Assembly: GCF_050003625.1 (NCBI RefSeq)
Contig: NC_134400.1
Location: 198,289,918-198,353,917 of the forward strand
DNA length: 64,000 nt
From: Haematobia irritans
Lineage: Eukaryota; Arthropoda; Insecta; Diptera; Muscidae
Reading direction: 5' to 3'
The notes beneath the pieces are model-generated. The model had not been told where the DNA came from and did no database searches. It saw only the letters and a list, made by a program, of their open reading frames with translations. Positions 1 through 9,602 of the stretch are shown piece after piece; position 1 is the stretch's first letter; the number at the start of each line of letters is the position of its first letter. A program made the position numbers and the translations under genes.

Positions 1-1189
1 CTCCGCCAGCCATTTGAAAATCCACCAATATCTGAAGACTCCAGTTTTCTATAAATCGATGAAATCCCTATCAGACCCTGATCTTACTCGATTGATTGCT
101 ACATATCACATAAGTATATTCGCATGTGAAAAATCGGCTCTCGGCGACATTCCCAATGGCTTCAATCAAATGGTAAGGGCTTGCAGTACAAATTTCAATC
201 TTTTAACTAGTTCTTCTTGCGTTTCACACGAATCCTAACTTAATTCAGCATCTTCAAAAGTCCTGGACATTCTTTGTCTTCCACATCCGTAAAAGCTTCA
301 GAGAGTTATCGATAGGTCAGTTACACTTTTCTTCAAATTGAAGAAGTTAATCGAAACTTCTTCTTCAAATTCTGTTTTTGGACATGAAAGTGAGCAATAA
401 TTTCCAAAAAAAAAAGTTAGTGTGCACCGTTAACTACCATCGGTGGACCGTCTCCACCGATCTGCCTTTCATATGAGCATTTTGCTTAATTTTAGCATAT
501 CGGTACAAGTGATGCCTTTTTCTAATCAGACTTATAAGTCAATTAGTCTTCGGCCCACCTCTCTTCAGCTATTGTTATGAATACCATTCTTATATTTCTA
601 TCAGGCTTTAGGGGCTGTTTGCAATTCTAAGTAATCCATCCAAAATCTTATGGTGAGTTCTTTTGTAGTCTCTCACACAATTCCACTGTCTATGAACGCT
701 GAAGCTGAATTCAAACCACAAACATTTTTTCGAGCGCCGTAAATGTGTTCTTTGAGGTTTCTCTTCCCTTCCCTATGGTGGTAATTGAAGAATGTATTGG
801 ACATTTTTTCAGCAATGCTTCCAATGAATTTACTTGTTTGTGTTCACATTATTGAGGTTTGGCTTAACGTTGCAGCATAGAGACTAGGGATATTGGTTCA
901 CTGACTAAGGCACTCACCATTTATTGTTCACATACTCACATTTGTATCAGTAAGACAATTTAATTTCTTTGCCATCGATTTGTTTAATTTCTTTAAGGGG
1001 TTCGGTTGAGAGGAATTTCCCAAATGTTTGGTATACTTTTTTTGGTTCTAATACAGTGGTCAGTTAAAGGACAGACGTCGGTGAATTATTTCTACTCAGT
1101 AGACATTTCTAACATTCACATTCACTTGTACCAGACTCACTCATTTGGGACTACATTTTCACACTAAAACCTTCAAACCTATATGTACA
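1..1189. other. No recognisable gene
   Basis: This AT-rich sequence has no open frame above about 75 codons and no domain or RNA motif I recognise. It has a short A-run near 405-416 and nothing clearly tandem. It could be intron or intergenic DNA; the sequence alone does not say which. Confidence 0.5.
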
Positions 1190-1321
1190 AAAAAAAAAGA
1201 TCTCTAAGCTCACAGTTCAATAAGTGCACTTCCTTCAACAATACCTTCCGACCTACCGAAAGTTCTTAGGAAGGTAACATAAGAACTTTCGGACCTACAT
1301 TTCTCTGACTGAGACCTTTGT

Positions 1322-2395
1322 GACGACACATTCCACACTGTGACTTTTGGGCTACAGTTCCGACACTGTGAACTTTGAATCTGTACTTATCCTAATGAAA
1401 CCTTCGAGCCCACAGTTCTCTTATTGTAATCTTCTGGTCTACCATTTCTCAACTTGGACCTCAGTATTGTTATTGGGACATTCGGGTCTACATTTCCTCC
1501 ACTGAGATCTTTCGATCTACACTTCTCTGACTGCGAACTTCACTCCTAACCTGTCCATACTGAGAATTTCGAGAGAAGAGTTTCCACACTAAGACCTTCT
1601 GATCTATAGGATCTAAATGAGATCGTTAGCGCCACACTTCCCTCATTGGCCTTCGCAAACATTCCGATCTATGCCTCTTTCGCTGAAATCTTCCGTGAAA
1701 CCACCGTTCACCCACTCTCACTGATGAGACCTTGGGCCCTATGTTTTCTACCGCTCCATCACTGAAATTTTTGGACCGTCACTTCCCTGTGTGTAATTTG
1801 TGGGAGCATACTCTCGTCACTAAGACATTCTAGGCAACACTTTCCTCGCGGATACGTTCGGCCCTACACTTCCTTCACCTTTGCGACGACACATTCAACA
1901 CTGTGACTTTTGGGCTACAGTTCCGACACTGTGAACTTCGAATCTGTACTTATCCTAATGAAACCTTCGAGCCCACAGTTCTCTTATTGTGACCTTCTGA
2001 TCTACCGTTTCTCAACTTGGACCTCAGTATTGTTATTGGGACATTCGAGTCTACATTTCCTCAACTGAGATCTTTCGATCTACACTTCGCTGACTGCGAA
2101 CTTCAGTCCTAACCTGTCCATACTGAGAATTTCGAGAGAAGAGTTCCCACACTAAGACCTTCTGATCTGTAGGATCTAAATGAGATCGTTAGCGCCACAC
2201 TTCCCTCATTGGCCTCAGCAAACATTCTGGTCTATTCCTCTTTGGCTGAAACCTTCCGTGAAACCACCGTTCCCCCACTCTCACTGATGAGACCTTGGGC
2301 CCTATGTTTTCTACCGCTCCATCACTGAAATTTTTGGACCGTCACTTCCCTGTGTGTAATTTGTGGGAGCATAATCTCGTCACTAAGACATTTTT
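1322..2395. repeat. 563-bp tandem duplication within the minisatellite
   Basis: The phrase GACGACACATTC followed by CACTGTGACTTTTGGGC begins at 1322 and again at 1885. The two copies then run in parallel with few differences down to the TTTGTGGGAGCATA phrase (near 1800 and 2363). This is a recent large duplication on top of an old ~30-bp array. Confidence 0.8.
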
Positions 2396-2521
2396 TGCCT
2401 AGAATTAGTTTTACTGTCGATTTGTACAATTCTGTATAAATTAGCAATTAGTACAAGCTGCATATCCCTACATTCTGATCGTAGAATGCTAAATCGAAAA
2501 TTGCAATTATGGAGAAAAGTT
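2391..2521 (+). repeat. Dispersed ~130-bp repeat, copy 1
   Basis: From TTTTTTGCCTAGAATTAG to GGAGAAAAGTT this segment is nearly identical to 4790-4920. It interrupts the minisatellite: the array phrase stops at CACTAAGACA and then restarts at ATCACTTCCCTGTG. It has no open frame or visible terminal repeat. It may be an inserted fragment of an unidentified element. Confidence 0.7.
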
Positions 2522-3315
2522 GGATCACTTCCCTGTGCGTAATTTGTGGGAGCATACTCTCGTCACTAAGACATTCTAGGCAACACTTTCCTCGCGGATA
2601 CCTTCGGCCCTACACTTCCTTCACCGAGATCTTTGTTGCGTCGCTTCAGCACTTCCCTGGATCAGATCTTCGTGATGACACATCCCTCACTGTGACCCTT
2701 TGGGCCAAAGTAACGACACTGTGAACTTCGAATATGTACGAACTGTAATGGAGCCCACACTTTTCTTATTGTCATTTTCGGATTGGGCCCTCAGTTTCCT
2801 CATCAAACCTTCAGGTATACGCTGAGACTTTTTAACCAACTCCTCCTTTACTGAGACTTTTCAACCCTATAGGTTATCAGATTGAGAACTTCAGCTCTCA
2901 GTTCCCTCAGTAAAACTCTTGCTTTACTGAAACCTTTAGACCTACAGTTATCTGACTGATAACTGTACAGCCTACTGTTCTCTAACTGTGATCTTCTACA
3001 CTTCTTTCAATGAGATCTTCGAACCATTACCTTCCTGACTATAACTTTCGGGACCGTACTCTCCTCATAGAGGCCTTCAAGGCCACACTTACCTCACCGA
3101 GATCTTCGGGCCTACAATTCCCTATTGCCTCATTAATTCTTTCGGTCCTGCATTTCCTTCAATCAGACCTTGCGTTCTACCGTTACTTCAATAAGACCTT
3201 TCAAAACTACATTTCTCTGACTGAGATCCTACAGTTGCCTCACTGATACCTTCTGGATTAGAATTCGCTCTCATTCCTCATAGAGGCCTTCAAGGCCACA
3301 CATACCTCACCAAGG

Positions 3316-3327
3316 GTCTTCGGGCTA
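3316..3327. repeat. Target-site duplication of SINE copy 1 (left; right copy 3670-3681)
   Basis: GTCTTCGGGCTA occurs directly before the SINE tail and directly after its tRNA head. This direct duplication is the usual mark of LINE-machinery insertion. Confidence 0.9.
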
Positions 3328-3669
3328 GGTTAGGTTAGGTGGCAGCCCGATGCATCAGGCTCACTTAGACTATTCAGTCCATTGTGATACCACAGTGGTG
3401 AACTTCTCTCTTATCACTGAGTGCTGCCCGATTCCATGTTAAGCTCAATGACAAGGGACCTCCTTTTTATAGCCGAGTCCGAACGGCATTCCACATTGCA
3501 GTGAAACCACTTAGAGAAGTTTTGAAACCCTCAGATATGTCACCAGCATTACTGAGGTGGGATAATCCACCGCTGAAAATCTTTTTGGTGTTTGGTCGAA
3601 GCAGGAATCGAACCCACGACCTTGTATATGCAAGGCGGGCATGCTGACCATTGCATTACGGTGGCTCCC
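3328..3669 (-). mobile_element. tRNA-derived SINE, full length (copy 1)
   Basis: Read on the minus strand the element starts at GGGAGCCACCG with a tRNA-like head. A-box-like sequence lies at about 3642-3654, and the Pol III B box GGTTCGATTCC is complementary to 3604-3614. A body of about 200 bp follows, then a tail GGGCTGCCACCTAACCTAACC. A 12-bp target-site duplication, GTCTTCGGGCTA, flanks it at 3316-3327 and 3670-3681, which fixes both ends. Its last ~65 bp match the 3' end of the LINE at 58039-63057. Non-autonomous; it codes for no protein. Confidence 0.9.
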
Positions 3670-4135
3670 GTCTTCGGGCTACAATGTCCTATTCCCTTAA
3701 TTGAGGGCTACAATGCCCTATTCCCTTAATTGATTCTTCCTATTCTACAATTCCTTCAATGAGATCTTAGGGCTTACCCTTCCTTCATTGAGACCTTTTG
3801 ACATACACTTATCTGACTGAGACTTTCAGTCCTCACGTTTCCATATTGAGACTATCGAGCCTACAGTTCCAACTCTGATACCACCGACTCTTAGTATGAC
3901 CACACTTTCCTCACCGATACCCTCGGACCTACAGTTTCCTCCTTGTAACCTTCTATCTTACAGTTTCAACACTGAGACCTTCAGGCTTACCATTCCTGCA
4001 CTGAGTCTTTCCTACACTTTCCTGATTGAGAACTTCGGTCCTACCGTCCCCTTTCTCTTCCCCTATTGTTCCTATACTGAGACTTTCGGGACGACAAATC
4101 CCTCTCTGAGACTATAGGCCCTACTTTTCACACAC

Positions 4136-4789
4136 TGAGATCTTTTGCTATTACCAATCCATGACCAGGTAAATTTACTCTTTGGTTCATATTTTATGTT
4201 GATGTGCGCAGCATATCTGAAATATTTTGGTAACCTCGATGTTGTCCTTAGTTTTATTGGGCTCTTAAGATTTTGCGTTTGACCGCTGCAAAAACCAATA
4301 ACCATCATTATTGGCAATATCTGCGTGTTAGCCTGATTGCAAGTAAAAGCAAGACAAACACAAAACAACTACGAACAATTCAGCTGCTATTCTGGCCCAA
4401 TTCAAATGGACCTTCTCTAGCTCTTTGGATGAAACTCTAATTGTCTGGGACTTCTAATTGCAATATTTCCACTTGATCGTTTTTGCCACCATGGTGTTCC
4501 ATGCCCCATACCCATTGCGGGTATTTGATTTCCAGTACTTCAATAGCTGTAACAGAAATTGCTAGCTTTTGGCCAGCAATTATTATCATCATTGTTTATC
4601 CTCATCAGTCCATTAACTATGGATTTGGTTTTCCTTTTTCTTCTATGGATTTTTGTCATAAATTTTTATGCTTTTGGCAAAGAAATTCCAATTTTTATTA
4701 GATTTTTTTTTTTGTCATTTTTATTTTCCTTGGTGAAAGTCAAAATCGCTGCCGGAAATCATGGGGTGGCGATATTTTAATTTATTTTA
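4136..4789. other. No recognisable gene
   Basis: Non-repetitive AT-rich sequence. Open frames reach about 98 codons (minus strand 4072-4368), but show no motif, codon signal or homology I can name, so I do not call a gene. Confidence 0.45.
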
Positions 4790-4920
4790 TTTTTTGCCTA
4801 GAATTAGTTTTACTGTCGATTTGTACAATTCTGTATAAATTAGCAATTAGTAGAAGCTGCATATCCCTACATCCAGATCGTAGAATGCTAAATCGAACAT
4901 TGCAATTACGGAGAAAAGTT
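4790..4920 (+). repeat. Dispersed ~130-bp repeat, copy 2
   Basis: Nearly identical to 2391-2521 (same TTTTTGCCTAGAATTAG start and GAGAAAAGTT end, with a few substitutions). Here it lies outside the minisatellite, just before a DINE-like element. Confidence 0.7.
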
Positions 4921-4959
4921 AGATATCAAATTTGGAGTTGATTTTGAAATGCATTCACG

Positions 4960-5022
4960 GTTGCCGCAGCTGGAAGAATTCTGCCAAAAATGGTAGATTT
5001 TTTATTGTTTGGTAGATTGGTA
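4960..5022 (+). repeat. Short dispersed repeat with GGTAGATTTTTT / GGTAGATTGGTAGA
   Basis: The phrase 'ATGGTAGATTTTTTATTG' then 'TTTGGTAGATTGGTAGA' also occurs at about 43995-44060 and, inverted, at about 28165-28210, where the palindrome GGTAGAATTCTACC is clearest. It is preceded by a ACGGTTGC-type phrase in each case. Identity unknown; perhaps the edge of an older DINE-like copy, whose bodies contain GGTAGATTATTTTTGG. Confidence 0.45.
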
Positions 5023-5163
5023 GACAAATATACGGCCGTAAGTTCGGCCAGGCCGAATCTTATGTACCCCTACAATGGATTGCATAGAAACTTGTACTAA
5101 AGGCTGTCATCCACAATCGAATTACTTGGGTTGCGGTAATACTTGCCGATGGCAAGGTATCTA

Positions 5164-5391
5164 CACACAAAGAAAGTTTCATTAAAATTGAGCCAACGAA
5201 AATTTTTCATTGATATAACGAAACATTTTCATTAAGACAATGAAAATGTTCGTTAATAGTACGAAACGTTTCGTTGACTAACAGAAAATTCGTTATAATA
5301 ACGAAAAATTTCGTTATATCAATGAATTTGTTTCATTAGCTCAATTTTAATGACACATTTCATTAATATAACGAAACTTTTTCTACCAGTG
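5164..5391. mobile_element. Inverted-repeat MITE-like element (CACAC...CAGTG), 2-bp TA duplication
   Basis: This 228-bp fold-back element has a left arm (CACACAAAGAAAGTTTCATT...) that pairs with its right arm (...AACTTTTTCTACCAGTG). The inside is built of TTCATTGATATAACG-type motifs in both orientations. TA flanks it on both sides (5162-5163 and 5392-5393), and removing it restores the 5' core of a DINE-like element. Non-coding; a transposase would have to act in trans. Confidence 0.75.
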
Positions 5392-5456
5392 TAGAATCTT
5401 CTTAACACCGTCTTCTAAATTGTAAGTTAGTCCATACGGGGTATATATTAAACAAA

Positions 5457-7650
5457 ACAAGTATATACGGCCGTAAGTTCGGCCAGGCCGAAGCTTATGT
5501 ACCCTCCACCATGGATTGCGTAGAAACTTCTACTGAAGACTGTCATCCAATATCGAATTACTTGGGTTGAGGTAACACTTGCCGATGGCAAGGTATCTTA
5601 AAACTTCCTAACACCGTAATATATACCACATAGTCCATGCGTGGTATATATTAAACTAAAAAAGGTCGACTAAATACATATATAATTAAGTTTAAAGTTT
5701 CTATAGAAATAAAATTTTGACAAAATTTTCTGTAGAAGTAAAATTTGGAAAAAATTTTCTATAGAAATAAAATTTGGAAAAAAAAATCTATAGAAATAAA
5801 ATTTTGACAAAATTTTCTATAGAAATAAAATTTTGACAAAATTTTCTATAGAAATAAAATGTTGACAAAATTTTCTATAGAGATAAAATTTTGAAAAATT
5901 TTCTATAGAGATAAAATTTTGACAAAATTTTCTATAGAAATAACATTTTGACAATGTTTTCTATAAAAATAAAATTTTGGTAGATTATTTTTGGCTCGAG
6001 TAGCAACCATGATTATGAACCGATATGGACCAATTTTTGTGTGATTGGGGATCGGCTATAAATAACTATAGACCTATATGGGCCAATTTTGGCATGATTA
6101 TTAGCGGCCTTATACTAACACCACGTTGCAAATTTCAACCGGATCGGATGAATTTTGCTCCTCCAAGAGGCTCCGGAGTTCAAATCTGGGGATCGATTTA
6201 TATGGGGGCTATATATAATTATGGACCGTTGTGGACCACTTTTTGCATGATTGTTAGAGACCATATACTACCACCATGTACCAAATTTCAACCGTATCGG
6301 ATGAATTTTGCTCCTCCAAGAGGCTCCGGAGGACAAATCTGGGGATCGATTTATATGGGGGCTATATATTAATTATACCGATATGGACCAATTTTTGCAT
6401 GGTTGTTAGAGACCATATACTTACACCATGTACCAAATTTCAATCGGATCGGATAAATTTTGCTCCTCTAAGAGGCTCCGGAGTTCAAATCTGGGGATCG
6501 GCTTATATGGGGGCTATATATAATTATTGACTGATATGGACCAATTTTGGCATGGTTGTTAGAGACCATATAGTAACACCCCGTACAAATTTCAATCGGA
6601 TCGGATGACTTTTGCTCCTCTAAGAGGCTCCGGAGGTGAAATCTGGGGATCGGTTTATATGGGGGCTATATATAATTATGGACCGATGTGGACCTATTTT
6701 CGCATAGTTGTTAGAGACCATATACTAACACCATGTACTAAATTTCAGCCGGATCGGATGACTCTTTAAGGCACCGCCAACCAAATCGGGGGATCGGTTT
6801 ATATGGGGGCTATATATAATTATAGACCGATGTTGACCAATTTTTGCATAGTTTTTAGAGACCATATACTTACACCATGTACCAAATTTCAGCCGGATCG
6901 GATGAAATTTGCTTCTCTTTAAGGTACCGCAAGCCAAATCGGGGGATCGGTTTATATGGGGGCTATATATAATTATAGACCGATGTTGACCAATTTTTGC
7001 ATAGTTTTTAGAGACCATATACTTACACCATGTACCAAATTTCAGCCGGATCGGATGAAAGTTGTTTCTCTTAGAGGCTCCGCAAGCCAAATTTGCGGGT
7101 CCGTTTATATGGGGCCTATACGTAAAAGTGGTCCGATATGGCCCATTTGCAATACCATCCGACCTACATCAATAACAACAACTTGTGCCAGGTTTCAAGT
7201 CGATAGCTTGTTTCGTTTGGAAGTTAGCGTGATTTCAACAGACGGACGGACGGACGGACGGACATGTTTAGATCGACTCAGAATTTCACCACGACCCATG
7301 TGGACCAATTTTTGCATGGTTGTTAGAGACCATATACTAACACCATGTACCAAATTTCAGCCAGATCGGATGAAATTTGCTTCTCTTAGAGGCCCCGCAA
7401 GCCAAATCTGAGGGTCAGTTTATATGGGGGCAACTACTTGTGCCAAGTTTCAAGTCGATAGCTTGTTTCGTTCGGAAGTTAGCGTGATTTCAACAGACGG
7501 ACGGACGGAGGGACATTCTTAGATCGACTCAGAATTTCACCACGACCCAGAGTATATATAGTTTATGGAGTCTTAGACCAATATTTCAATGTGTTACAAA
7601 CAGAATGACAAAGTTAATATACGCCCCATTCTATGGTATAGGGTATAAAA
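5457..7650 (+). mobile_element. DINE-1-like (Helitron-type) element E2, complete
   Basis: It runs from ACAAGTATATACGGCCG, with hairpin TTCGGCCAGGCCGAA, to the 3' hairpin ending GGGTATAAAA. The order is 5' core (5457-5694), 29-bp array (about 5695-5985), junction GGTAGATTATTTTTGGCTCGAG, 153-bp array (about 6005-7140) and 3' region. The 3' region is duplicated: TTAGCGTGATTTCAACAGACGG followed by a GGAC-rich tract occurs at about 7226 and again at about 7478, with a 153-bp-type unit between. No transposase or helicase is encoded. Assignment to DINE-1/Helentron rests on the termini and the GGAC tract. Confidence 0.7.
6005..7140 (+). repeat. 153-bp tandem array in E2
   Basis: Repeats of ATGGACCAATTTT ... 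TATACTAACACCATGTACC ... GGATCGG ... TATATGGGGGCTATATAT recur about every 153 bp. Some units remain open in the frame giving 51-residue repeats beginning MGAIYNYGP; others carry stops. Confidence 0.85.
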
Positions 7651-8175
7651 AAATACAACATTTTTGTATGGAAAAAAAAATTTACAAAATTTTCTATAGA
7701 AATAAATTTTTGACAAAATTTTCTATAGAACTAAAATGTTGACAAAATTTTCCATTGAAATAAAATGTTGACTAACTTTTTTTATAGAAACAAATTTTTG
7801 ACAAAATTTTCTATAGAAATAAAATTTTGACAAAATTTTCTATAGAAATAAAATTTTGACAAAATTTTCTATAGAAATAAATTTTTGACAAAATTTTCTA
7901 TAGAAATACATTTTTGACAAAATTTTCTATACAAAAAAAAATTTTTTGGCACAATTTTCTATATAAATAAAATTTGATAAACTTTGCTATAGAAATAAAA
8001 TTTTGACAACATTTTCTATAGGAAAAAAATTTTGAAAAAAAATTTACAAAATTTTTCTATAGAATTAAAATTTTACAAAATTTTCCATAGAAATAAAATT
8101 TGACAAAATTTTCTATAGAAAAAAAATTGGACAAAATTTTCTATAGAAATAAAATTTTGCTAAACATTTTTTTGG
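7651..8175 (+). repeat. 29-bp array (E1 body)
   Basis: Diverged copies of the 29-bp unit (GACAAAATTTTCTATAG + AAATAAAATTTT), running from the 3' end of E2 to the GGCAACC junction phrase. Confidence 0.8.
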
Positions 8176-8304
8176 TAAGTGGCAACCGTGAACGCATTAA
8201 AAGTAGAAACTTTTGATGGTAATTTAATGCCATGTTATAACAATAAATTATATCATGATCATGACTCAGTCGACTAAACATTTTATTCAAATAACGCAAC
8301 GATA

Positions 8305-8871
8305 CACAGAAAAAAATATCACCAAAATATTTTAAGTTAATTGAAGTTGACATTTTTTTTCAATTAATAAATTAATTGGTACAATTAACTTTTTAATCAA
8401 GATAGGAACATTAAGTTAATTAAGTCAATGATTGAAAATTTTAAAATTTTTAATTAAAAAGTTAATTGATACAATTAACTTTTAATCAAATTCGGAAGAA
8501 TAAGTCAGTTAAAAAAACGATGAAAATTTTTTTTTAAATTTTTAATTATTTTTTTTTTTCAAACAATCAATTGTTAATCCAAATAAAAATTCTAGGCCAA
8601 TTCAGAATGTAATTGAAAATAGTTACCTTTTTTTAATTAATAAATTAATTGAGTTTTGCAATCAACATCAATTAAATTTTTAATTGAATCAATTAAAAAA
8701 TTAATTGATATTTGGTAATAAATCAATTAATTTTTTAATCAAGAATTTTTTCTATGCCCAATTAAAACTGTGATTGATACTATCATTTTCGTGATTGAAG
8801 ACATTTCAATTAAAAAATTAATTGGATCAATTAATTTCGTGATTGAATCAGAAAACAACATTTTTTGTGTG
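8305..8871 (+). mobile_element. MITE-like element, AATTGATT-rich (CACAG...GTGTG), copy M2
   Basis: A 567-bp AT-rich element with ends CACAGAAAAAAATATC and ...CATTTTTTGTGTG. TA is duplicated at 8303-8304 and 8872-8873. The inside repeats TTAATTGATYCAATTAA-type palindromes. The same family lies in the opposite orientation at 44808-45364, and a deleted form is at 45823-46111. Non-coding. Confidence 0.8.
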
Positions 8872-8873
8872 TA

Positions 8874-9384
8874 AAGAAACTTTCATTGTTATCAACGCAT
8901 TGATTACAATAGAATATTTTAATTAGTTATCTGGTTTCATTTTGGTTTATTAAATTTATTCTGAGTTCATTAGTTACAATTAATTTTGGCAAAAATTCCA
9001 TTAACCATAGGATATAGTCATTTTCATTTTGTCTTCGATTGTGTAACAAATCGAAATATTTTCGAGTGAATGTTTGCGGACTAAAGAAAAACCTATTGAC
9101 CTAATATTGGACAAGGAGATTTAATTTAAAAGAAAGGTGATAATCTTTCTTATTAATGTTTTCATAACATTGTAGAAACACAATAGCTCCATATGTCTTT
9201 GCAGTAAGGCAAATATTCTTAAATTTAAACAAATCAAAAGGAGCTCTGGTGCAGTGAAACAAATATTAACGTAATATTATAGATTACGCAACCTAAATTT
9301 AAGCATGTGCAATTTACAAAATATTAAGGATAAATTTCCTTAAAATAATTAATAATAAATAATGTTTTTATATAATGTATTTAA
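8874..9384. other. AT-rich spacer, nothing recognised
   Basis: No open frame or repeat is clear. A phrase near 9030-9065 (GTGTAACAAATCGAAATATT) resembles a worn DINE-like 3' end, but too little is left to call it. Confidence 0.4.
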
Positions 9385-9602
9385 ATAAAACTTTGACACA
9401 ATTTTCTATAGAAAAAATTTTTAACAAAATTTCTGCAGACATAAAATGTTGACAACATTTTCTATAGAAATATTTTTTTCAAAATTTTTCTATAGCAATA
9501 AGATTTTGACAAAATTTTCTATAGAAATAAATCTTTAACAACATTTTCTATAGAAATAAAATGTTGAAACAATTTTCTATAGAAATACAATTTTGACAAC
9601 AT
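9385..9602 (+). repeat. 29-bp array, left of E3
   Basis: Diverged 29-bp units in plus orientation. The same array type resumes at 11650, so E3 (9603-11649) appears to have landed inside an older array. Confidence 0.7.

Larger units (their letters stand above)
1190..4135. repeat. Degenerate ~30-bp minisatellite (GACCTTCGGGCCTACA-type)
   Basis: The stretch consists of imperfect units of about 30-31 bp whose shared core reads roughly CCTTCGGGCCTACA followed by TTCC, CTCACTGAGA. Units are strongly diverged, so only the phrase rhythm is conserved. A higher-order copy is visible: the block from 1322 recurs from 1885 (563-bp offset) and part of it again from about 2525. Short reading frames here are chance results of stop-poor repeats. 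The array is interrupted by a 130-bp dispersed repeat (2391-2521) and by a SINE (3328-3669). Confidence 0.75.
5024..8190 (+). mobile_element. DINE-1-like (Helitron-type) element E1, split by element E2
   Basis: The 5' end is at 5024 (ACAAATATACGGCCGTAAG then the hairpin TTCGGCCAGGCCGAA), followed by the 5' core to 5456, which carries a small inverted-repeat element (5164-5391). The body resumes at about 7651 as a 29-bp array and ends near the GGTAAGTGGCAACC phrase at about 8175-8190. In other copies this phrase marks the junction between the 29-bp and 153-bp arrays. A complete second element (5457-7650) sits between the two halves, so E1 is the older host. Its own 3' end is missing. Confidence 0.6.
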
